Of a DNA stretch of 61,837 bases, positions 15,274-21,351 are shown piece after piece. Made by a program: the position numbers and the translations under genes. The stretch is taken from positions 1 through 61,837 of the forward strand of contig JADZAF010000089.1 in assembly GCA_020852755.1 (NCBI GenBank), read 5' to 3'. Every line of letters begins with the position of its first letter. The stretch's first letter is position 1. The notes under the pieces were generated by a model that worked only from the letters and a program-made list of their open reading frames with translations, was not told where the DNA came from and made no database searches. The DNA comes from Bryobacterales bacterium. Lineage in GTDB: Bacteria; Acidobacteriota; Terriglobia; Bryobacterales; Bryobacteraceae.

Positions 15274-16527
15274 TCAGATCATCCCCGACGCCGCCCAGAG
15301 GAGAGCCCCGGCGCCGAACATGGCTGCGAAAGCGAGCGCCAGCCGCCGCGCGAAAATCCGGTTGCCGGCATAGCCCGCGATGGCTATCTTCAACAACGCG
15401 TTGGTAGCCAGGGCCAGCAGCACCGCTCCTGCCGCCATCGCGGGGCTGATGCTGGCGTTACCCAACAACTGGGCCGCGGCCACGATGGCGGCGTCCGCGT
15501 CCACCGAGCCGCCCAGGGCGGCCACCCACAGTACCGCCTGCTGGCCCGCCAGCGCCAGGCCGGCCTTGCTGAGAAAGACCATGGCCGCGAACAGCGCGCC
15601 GAACTTCAGAGCCGGAACCAGGCGGAAGGGATTCCGCAGGCCGGCCGGCGGCGCCTCGCGCTCCACCGGAATCCCGCGGGCCATCAGCCAGCTCAGGATC
15701 ATCCCGGCGGCCGTCATGACGGCCAGCACCGGAGTGACGCCGATCGCAAGGGGCGGGCTGATCACGTACAGCAGCACCAGCACGCGGGGAAACTGCATCG
15801 CATTCGCCAGGACTCCGGCCTGCCAGAACATGGGCAGGCTTTTGGGCTCCTCGCGCGCCTGGCGTGCGAAGGAGGCCGTGGCCGCCGTGCTGGAGGCCAG
15901 CCCGCCCAGCACCCCGGCCAGCCGCAACCCCTCCCCGCTGCCCAGGAACTTGCGGAGGAAATAGCCGATGTAGGAGATCGAGCAGACCAGGATCACGAAC
16001 AGCCAGATGGCGCGGGGCGAAAAGGCTTCATAGGGGCCGTAGGAACCCTCGGGAAGCACCGGGTAGATGACGAAGATGATGGCCAGAAAGCGCAGCGTGT
16101 CGTTGAACTCGGTCTCAGTCACCGTCTCCCGGATGAACTTGTGCAGCGTGCGCTTGGCCTCCAGCAGGAGCACCATCACGACGGTGACGGCCACCGCGGT
16201 CGCCGGTCCGAAGGTATCCCGGGGCAGGGTGGTCAGGACTCCCAGGCAGAAGGTGGCGATAGCGGCCATTTCGGTGGTCACCCCGGAGCGCTCGCTGGCC
16301 TGAAAATGGAATACGGCCAGCACGATGGCGATCGACAGCAGCGCGGCCACGGTCAGGTAAGCCAGCCCCAGCAGGCCGCAGATGGTGCCCACCAGCGCGA
16401 TGACAATGAAATCGCGAACGCCCGGCTGGCGCTCGCCTTCCTCGCGCGAGGATTCCCGTTCCGCCCCGACCAGGAAGCCGATCAGCAAAGCCTCGGCGGC
16501 GGCGCGCAGCGCGTGGCTCAGGTCCAT
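15274..16527 (-). CDS. MgtC/SapB family membrane protein with DUF4010 domain
   Basis: 417 residues with about 12 membrane helices. The N-terminal third carries the MgtC signature (LIGFLVGAERE and GVRDFIVIALVGTICGLLG). The remainder is the DUF4010 domain with KFLGSGEGLRLAGVLGGLASSTAATASFA. MgtC-like proteins are linked to Mg2+ limitation and to control of membrane ATPase; the role of the DUF4010 fusion is unknown. The ATG is at 16527. An enhancer-type motif lies about 50-75 bases upstream but I see no well-formed -24/-12 promoter for this gene. Convergent with the NtrC-type regulator. Confidence 0.85.
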   Translation of the reverse strand: MDLSHALRAAAEALLIGFLVGAERESSREEGERQPGVRDFIVIALVGTICGLLGLAYLTVAALLSIAIVLAVFHFQASERSGVTTEMAAIATFCLGVLTTLPRDTFGPATAVAVTVVMVLLLEAKRTLHKFIRETVTETEFNDTLRFLAIIFVIYPVLPEGSYGPYEAFSPRAIWLFVILVCSISYIGYFLRKFLGSGEGLRLAGVLGGLASSTAATASFARQAREEPKSLPMFWQAGVLANAMQFPRVLVLLYVISPPLAIGVTPVLAVMTAAGMILSWLMARGIPVEREAPPAGLRNPFRLVPALKFGALFAAMVFLSKAGLALAGQQAVLWVAALGGSVDADAAIVAAAQLLGNASISPAMAAGAVLLALATNALLKIAIAGYAGNRIFARRLALAFAAMFGAGALLWAASGMI

Positions 16528-16575
16528 ACGTTCCGATGATCGCGCCTTTCAACCGGCCCGCGCAGGAAAAGCAGC

Positions 16576-16601
16576 CTGTCCGAAAACGGCCAGCCCTGCC
16601 C
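16576..16601 (-). promoter_or_regulatory. Candidate enhancer (UAS), copy 3
   Basis: On the minus strand the motif reads GCTGGCCGTTTTCGGACAG (16594 to 16576), 18 of 19 identical to copy 2, and is preceded by a third half-site GGGCAG at 16601-16596 with the same 2-base spacer. The dyad centre is about 150 bp upstream of the predicted start at 16734. Confidence 0.5.
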
Positions 16602-16707
16602 ACTTTGAGGCATCCGAAAGAACGGCGGCTCGCGTCTGGCCGAACTCCCCGCCGATTCCCGAACCGGAAATACTGGGAAGCACGCCCCTTGCCGTGCGCG
16701 GAGGGCA

Positions 16708-16723
16708 TGGAGCGCGGCGTGCA
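16708..16723 (+). promoter_or_regulatory. Weak putative sigma-54 promoter P8 (zinc-ribbon gene)
   Basis: TGGAGCGCGGCGTGCA has GG-N10-GC spacing and TGCA, but lacks the first T of TTGC. Predicted start near 16734 gives a 47-base leader. It is the poorest match of the eight. Confidence 0.38.
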
Positions 16724-16780
16724 TTGCTGAGAGTGCAACCGGCCCAAACCGGTGCAGCCACCAGAAGGGAGGAAGCAGTA

Positions 16781-16984
16781 GTGCAAACCGAGCGAGTCCT
16801 GGCGGGCAGCGGTCCCCGCCCGTTGACGGCAGACCAACTGGAGCGGTTGGGCGTGAAGAAGTTAAACAGGTACGCACTGGTGCTCCAGTGTAACGCGTGC
16901 GAGACTTCCTGGTCTCCCAAACCGGATGCCGCCGGCATTCTGCCACGGGGCTTCTGGCAGTGCCCGAACCGGTGCAACTGGTAA
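16781..16984 (+). CDS. Small zinc-ribbon-like protein, unknown
   Basis: 67 residues with a GTG start and GGGAGGAAG upstream. The C-terminal half carries two cysteine pairs, CNAC and CPNRC, separated by about 20 residues, with an aromatic-rich surround (SWSPKPDAAGILPRGFWQCPNRCNW). This resembles a zinc ribbon. The preceding segment RPLTADQLERLGVKKLNRYALVLQC looks like a small alpha/beta lead-in. No family name recalled. Its place within the sigma-54 block and a weak promoter at 16708-16723 suggest co-regulation. Confidence 0.6.
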   Translation: MQTERVLAGSGPRPLTADQLERLGVKKLNRYALVLQCNACETSWSPKPDAAGILPRGFWQCPNRCNW

Positions 16985-17163
16985 TCCCCCGGGACCGGGG
17001 GAATCCCAATGGCGAACCCGGTCCCGCCCCCCGGCCCGTGCGGATCGTGCTGGACCGGTTGGCCGCCACGCCGGGCAACAAGGCCCGGGTGCGCAGGCGG
17101 GTTCGGGAACTGAATCAACTGCTGGAGGATTCGGGCGCTCCCATCCGCCTGGTCCTGCTCTAA
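16960..17163 (+). CDS. Small basic protein, unknown
   Basis: A possible product of 63-67 residues, with candidate GTG starts at 16960 and 16972 overlapping the end of the preceding gene by 13-25 bases. The C-terminal part is ordered and basic: PRPVRIVLDRLAATPGNKARVRRRVRELNQLLEDSGAPIRLVLL, a strand-helix-strand pattern. No RBS is obvious, so translation would depend on coupling. No family recognised. Confidence 0.4.
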   Translation: MPEPVQLVIPRDRGNPNGEPGPAPRPVRIVLDRLAATPGNKARVRRRVRELNQLLEDSGAPIRLVLL

Positions 17164-17183
17164 CCCTGGTCTGAAGCGATCCT

Positions 17184-17360
17184 TTATCCCATGCCCAACT
17201 CGTCCACGGCCTCCAGCGGGGTCCCGCATTGCCGGCAGATCAGGGAATGGCAGTCGCCGCACATCAGCGGCGCCGCCACAGGCTGGCGGCAAGCCGGACA
17301 GTAGAAAACAGCCGTATTCGCGTCCGCTGCCTCACGGTCTGCGTCGGGGTTGCCGGTCAT
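17184..17360 (-). CDS. 58-residue double zinc-knuckle protein
   Basis: A short gene on the minus strand with ATG at 17360 and stop at 17184. The product has three cysteine pairs: CPAC (21-24), CGDC (34-37) and CRQC (42-45), followed by GTPLE. A histidine (H38) follows the second pair. This spacing suits one or two small zinc-binding knuckles of the RING or zinc-ribbon type. The first 18 residues are acidic and probably disordered. Such proteins are common in soil bacteria but have no known function. It is divergent from the SH3 lipoprotein gene; TATAAT at 17366-17371 lies in the shared gap. Confidence 0.6.
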   Translation of the reverse strand: MTGNPDADREAADANTAVFYCPACRQPVAAPLMCGDCHSLICRQCGTPLEAVDELGMG

Positions 17361-17393
17361 CTTTCTATAATAGGGACAGGGGCCACACGAAAA

Positions 17394-18656
17394 TTGCTTC
17401 GCGGCGTTTGCCTCAGCTTCGCACTTCTTATCCTGGCCGCCTGCTCAGGCGGACCGGAGCGTCCTCCGGCCCTGGGAGAAGCCTACGTGGGACCGGCGAC
17501 CCTGGAACTGCGCCGCGACATCCCGCTCAATTCCGGAGTCGCCGCGGTCGTCAGGCACGGAGAACAGGTGGAGATCGTCCGTACCCGGCGCTCCTTTATG
17601 AAAGTGCGGACGCCTTCCGGCGCCGAAGGCTGGACGCACCAGCGCCAGCTGCTCAGCCAGGAGGAGATGGATGAGTTGCGGGAACTCGAGCAGCAGGCCC
17701 GGACACTCCCTTCGCAGGGCCTGGCTTCCACCTGGGCGCTGCTCAACGTTCACACCAGGCCGGAGCGCACGTCGCCCAGTTACTTCCAGCTGAAGGAAGG
17801 CGACAAGTTCGAGGTGGTAGGCCACGCCGTTACGCCTCGAACCAGCAAAGAACCGGTTGCACGGCGCCTGCTCCCTCCACCGCCGGAGCCCAGGAAGGTC
17901 GCGAAGAAGAAGAAGGAGCCTGAGTTTCCCCGGCCGCCGGTGCCGGCCCCGCCTCCGTTACCCGACAACTGGCTCCGGCTTTCCCAGCGCCCCGCCGGGC
18001 TGGAGGAACCGGGAGAGGAAGAGGCCGCCGAGGAAGCGGAGGAGGAGCGAAAGCCGGTCCCCCGCGACGACTGGAGCCTGATACGGGCCCCTTCGGGACA
18101 GGCGGGTTGGGTGCTGCGCAGCCGCATCTACCTGGCGATTCCCGACGAGGTGGCCCAGTATGCCGAGGGCAAACGCATCACTTCCTACTTCTCCCTGGGA
18201 CAGGTTCAGGACGGAGACCAGTTGAAGCATCACTGGCTGTGGACCACCATTGACCGGAGCCTGCAACCCTACCAGTTTGACGGCTTGCGGGTCTTTATCT
18301 GGAACACGCGGCGCCACCGCTACGAAACCGCCTATCGCGAAAGGAATCTGAAAGGCTATTACCCCGTTCTGGTCCATCGCGTGGAAATGCCCGGACCGGG
18401 GGGCGCCGCCGCAAACCCGGGGTTCTCGGTGCTGGTGGAGAAGGACGGCGCCCGCTTACGCCGCCAATATGCCTTTGTGGGGAACATCGTGCGCTTCGCC
18501 GGAGAGACCCCGGTGGAACAGCCGCGCGAAACGGATTCCGGCGCAACCGGAATCGCGGCCAACCGGGAAGGGGCCCCGGCCGGCGGTCAGGCCTCGATGT
18601 ATGAACGAGTTCGGCGTAACATTGCCATGTTGCGCAAACGTCTCTTTGGTCCCTAG
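17394..18656 (+). CDS. SH3-domain lipoprotein
   Basis: Predicted lipoprotein with a TTG start (MLRGVCLSFALLILAAC); the lipobox LAAC puts the lipidated cysteine at residue 17. SH3b-like segments are visible: VGPATLELRRDIPLNSGVAAVVRHGEQVEIV...GWTHQRQLL, then STWALLNVHTRPERTSPSYFQLKEGDKFEVV, and SLIRAPSGQAGWVLRSRIYLAIPDEV. Between them lie a lysine run (KKKKEPEF), a proline-rich stretch and a glutamate-rich stretch, probably flexible. Bacterial SH3 domains bind peptidoglycan or peptides, so this may be an envelope-attached protein. TATAAT at 17366-17371 is a plausible -10 box. An alternative is a longer start upstream, but the lipobox supports this one. Confidence 0.78.
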   Translation: MLRGVCLSFALLILAACSGGPERPPALGEAYVGPATLELRRDIPLNSGVAAVVRHGEQVEIVRTRRSFMKVRTPSGAEGWTHQRQLLSQEEMDELRELEQQARTLPSQGLASTWALLNVHTRPERTSPSYFQLKEGDKFEVVGHAVTPRTSKEPVARRLLPPPPEPRKVAKKKKEPEFPRPPVPAPPPLPDNWLRLSQRPAGLEEPGEEEAAEEAEEERKPVPRDDWSLIRAPSGQAGWVLRSRIYLAIPDEVAQYAEGKRITSYFSLGQVQDGDQLKHHWLWTTIDRSLQPYQFDGLRVFIWNTRRHRYETAYRERNLKGYYPVLVHRVEMPGPGGAAANPGFSVLVEKDGARLRRQYAFVGNIVRFAGETPVEQPRETDSGATGIAANREGAPAGGQASMYERVRRNIAMLRKRLFGP

Positions 18657-18665
18657 GAGGCTCCG

Positions 18666-18723
18666 GTAACAGGCCGCACACCCCCTCCCTGTCAGGCCTG
18701 CCGGGGGGTGCGTAGCCTGTCAC
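18666..18723 (+). terminator. Long hairpin after the SH3 lipoprotein gene
   Basis: Two nested inverted repeats: outer GTAACAGGC (18666-18674) with GCCTGTCAC (18715-18723), and inner CGCAC-ACCCCC with GGGGGGTGCG (18703-18712). There is no T-run after it. It may be a terminator helped by Rho, or a structured RNA leader for the peptidase gene at 18772. Confidence 0.4.
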
Positions 18724-18771
18724 CGAAACCCCGAGAGCAAACTTTTCTCTTTACTCTGCGTATTAGCCAAT

Positions 18772-20022
18772 ATGGGAGTCCGCTGTCTGTTGCTCCTGGC
18801 CTGCGCAACCGCTTCCGCTGCCACCCGGTACGATCTGCGCGTCCAGCTTTCACCCCATGACGGCTCGCTGCAGGTGCAGGGAGCCGTGGAGATGGCCGCG
18901 ACCGGGGGCGAGCGCGAGGCGCGCTTTCTGATCAATCGCGGCCTGGAGGTGCGCTCGGCTTCCTGCCCGGTCTGCGTGAATTACGCATTCGACCGCTCCC
19001 TGAGGGGGCAGTTCCTCTTTGCCTCGGAGGGCGCTCCCCTGGTCTTTCATTTCGCCCGGCCGCTGCAGAAAGCAGAGCGAGTGCGATTCGAGTTTGACTA
19101 CGGCGGCAAGCTGCTGGTCCGTCCGAATAACGTCGATGCGCTCGGCCCCGACTGGGTTGAACTGGCGCTGTACAGCGCCTGGTTTCCCTTCCAGCCTGAC
19201 AGGGGCCGCTTCACTTACAAGCTGGCGATCGGGATCGAGCCTTCCTGGAGCGTCTCCGGCGCCGGCCGCCTCGGGAGCGTCAGCCCGGGCCGCTGGTTGC
19301 TCGAGCAGGATGAGCCGGCTACGGATATCAACATCGTGGCCTCGAAGAACCTGAGGAGCCACCGGGTTGAGGCCGGCCAGCGGCAGATCCGGGTGGACGA
19401 AGTCACCCTCGGGGCGGACGCCGCGGAGCGTGTTGCCAGAGAATCGGGATCGCTGACCCAGTGGTTCGCCGCCTGGTTCGGCCCGTCCGGTTCCGGACAA
19501 CTCACGATCGTCTATGCGGACCGTGCCGGCGGAGGCGGCTATAGCCGCAACGGGTTCGTGTGCTACGAGACGGCCTACATGTCGAAGCTCTCATCGCAGC
19601 AGGCGACCAGGGCCCTGGCCCACGAGATCGCGCACTTCTGGTGGACCGGCGCCCCTGTGGAGAACTGGGAGGACTGGCTGAACGAGTCCTTCGCCGAGTA
19701 CTCCGCTCTCATGGCGCTGCGGAAGTCGCATGGAAACGAATCTTTCGAGGCCGAGTTGGCTCTTTTCCGGGAGAAGACGGCCGGGGCGCCCGCCATCCGG
19801 GGTATCCCCAGGCACTCGCCCGACGCCTATCGCGTGCTGTACATGAAGGGACCGCTGATGCTGTACCGGCTGGAGCAGGCCATGGGGCAGCAGAACTTCC
19901 TGAAGCTGCTGCGTGTTTTCGCGACCGGACAACCCCGCTCGACGAACCGCTTGCTGGCGCTGGTGGAGCGATTCGGATCGCGGGAACTGAGAGACGAGTT
20001 GGAAACCGCCCTCAGAAGGTGA
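18772..20022 (+). CDS. Secreted M1-like metallopeptidase
   Basis: 416 residues with a Sec signal peptide (MGVRCLLLLACATASAA). A beta-rich N-terminal domain precedes a gluzincin core: HEIAH at 284-288 gives the two zinc histidines and catalytic glutamate. The likely third zinc ligand is E305 in WLNESFAEY, 16 residues later rather than the 18 of classical aminopeptidase N. YMKGPLMLYRLEQ holds the conserved tyrosine region. The GAMEN exopeptidase motif is absent, with RNGFVCYE at the matching place, so aminopeptidase activity is uncertain. It is probably periplasmic. The 3' end overlaps the convergent barrel gene by 11 bases. Confidence 0.82.
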   Translation: MGVRCLLLLACATASAATRYDLRVQLSPHDGSLQVQGAVEMAATGGEREARFLINRGLEVRSASCPVCVNYAFDRSLRGQFLFASEGAPLVFHFARPLQKAERVRFEFDYGGKLLVRPNNVDALGPDWVELALYSAWFPFQPDRGRFTYKLAIGIEPSWSVSGAGRLGSVSPGRWLLEQDEPATDINIVASKNLRSHRVEAGQRQIRVDEVTLGADAAERVARESGSLTQWFAAWFGPSGSGQLTIVYADRAGGGGYSRNGFVCYETAYMSKLSSQQATRALAHEIAHFWWTGAPVENWEDWLNESFAEYSALMALRKSHGNESFEAELALFREKTAGAPAIRGIPRHSPDAYRVLYMKGPLMLYRLEQAMGQQNFLKLLRVFATGQPRSTNRLLALVERFGSRELRDELETALRR

Positions 20023-21166
20023 GTGAAACCAGGAGCTCGACCTGGTTCGGTTCGGTACGCGGTGTGAAGAGGCCCCGCCTGGAATCGGCAGCCCAGCGTG
20101 TGTATCTCACCACCGGCCCGATCCTCACGGCCTTGTAGTCCGCCTCGATGCCTCCGCCGGCTGTCACACCGTACGATGACGGATTGTAGCCGTTGCGGTT
20201 CCCGGACAGCCGGAACGAGGGCCCGGCTTCGACCACCGGCCGCATCTTCCACTCCGGCAGGGGACGGTACTTCGCGAGCACCGGAAATTCCCACGTCAGG
20301 ACCGTGAACTCGAATGACGACGGGCCGAACGGTCCACCCTCGTAGATCGAACGGGCGCGAAACGGCCTGTACAGCCCGTTGGCCTCGACGGAGAAACGCC
20401 GGCTCAGCTCCACCTCGGCCGCGAGTCCCGCGATGTAGCCCTGCTCTTCGCGGATCGTTTCAAACGCCGGTAGCTTTCGGAGTCCACCCGTAAACGGAGT
20501 ACCGCCGGCCAGTCCGAACCGGAATTTCCTGCCGGCCACTCTCCAGGACGGCACCGAGGTGCCGAAACTCAACCCGGTGAGGAACTCGATCTGATCGCGT
20601 TTCGTCGCGAACCGCGGAAAGTCGCCGTCGTACTGCCAGCGAGTGTAGCGGAGGGCCGGCGAAATGCGAAACCGTCCAGCGGCAAACTCCATCCCCAGCC
20701 CGGCGGCGGCGCCGATCTGGGAGGGTTCCGTGGGCGCCGGGTTGTGCCGGGTGCGAAACGCCGGCCCGGCCTCGACAAAGGGCCTCGCCATCCCCACCGC
20801 CGGCAGACGGTATTTGAGCAGCACGGGAAACTCCCAGGTGTTCACCGACAGCCGGCCGGCATCCTGCCGGGAACCGTCAGGAAGGATGAACCGCCTGCGC
20901 AGGTGCAACGTCCGGTGCAGCGCGTTCCCTTCCAGTGAGAACCGCTTGCCGAAATCCAGCTCGACGGAAATCCCCGCGATGAAGCTGCGGGTATCCGAGA
21001 ACAGGTCGAAGGTGGTGAGGCCCTGGGGATAGCTGGGGTCAAGGAACACCGTCCTTGAAATCGGAAAGTCACGCGTGAAGTGCGTGCCTCCCACTAATCC
21101 GAACCACTGTCCGCACAACAGGGTCGGGCTTGCGAGAGCGGCCACGGTGATAGCGGCCAGCCGCAT
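20012..21166 (-). CDS. Outer-membrane beta-barrel protein with internal duplication
   Basis: 384 residues after a Sec signal (MRLAAITVAALASPTLLCGQ). Two homologous halves of about 185 residues are visible. Each has GLVGGTxFT-type start, a strand with FSLEGNAL / FSVEANGL, then TWEFPVLLKYR / TWEFPVLAKYR, PFVEAGPAFR / PVVEAGPSFR and RYTRW, ending in GLSF / SLTF. Each half looks like an eight-stranded OmpA/OprF-like barrel, and the final SLTF ends in Phe as the BAM signal requires. So this is either two tandem barrels or one 16-stranded barrel. The ATG at 21166 has AAGG upstream; a GTG at 21172 is the alternative. Confidence 0.8.
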   Translation of the reverse strand: MRLAAITVAALASPTLLCGQWFGLVGGTHFTRDFPISRTVFLDPSYPQGLTTFDLFSDTRSFIAGISVELDFGKRFSLEGNALHRTLHLRRRFILPDGSRQDAGRLSVNTWEFPVLLKYRLPAVGMARPFVEAGPAFRTRHNPAPTEPSQIGAAAGLGMEFAAGRFRISPALRYTRWQYDGDFPRFATKRDQIEFLTGLSFGTSVPSWRVAGRKFRFGLAGGTPFTGGLRKLPAFETIREEQGYIAGLAAEVELSRRFSVEANGLYRPFRARSIYEGGPFGPSSFEFTVLTWEFPVLAKYRPLPEWKMRPVVEAGPSFRLSGNRNGYNPSSYGVTAGGGIEADYKAVRIGPVVRYTRWAADSRRGLFTPRTEPNQVELLVSLTF

Positions 21167-21222
21167 AAACACCTTGGACGGAAGAAGCCGCCGGTGGGGT
21201 TTCAGCTGATGCCGGCTGACTT

Positions 21223-21252
21223 GTCACGTGTGAAATGGAGTCACACCGTGAC
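21223..21252. repeat. Inverted repeat between barrel and propeller genes
   Basis: GTCACGTGTGA and TCACACCGTGAC form a near-perfect inverted repeat with a short AATGGAG loop in the 185-base gap between two minus-strand genes. It could be a terminator stem or a protein-binding site. There is no T-run. Confidence 0.4.
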
Positions 21253-21351
21253 CTCACCGTGCCGCGGCGGCACTCCCGCCATCCCTTGCGGGGTTATGGG
21301 ACAGCGTTCTTTCCGGGCTGCCACCGCCCGGAAGCGGTGCTCGCCCGGCCG

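Noticed and set aside
16540..16650. Sigma-54 promoter for the MgtC/DUF4010 gene
   Set aside because: The only correctly spaced GG-N10-GC on the minus strand matches about half of the consensus, with no TTGC.
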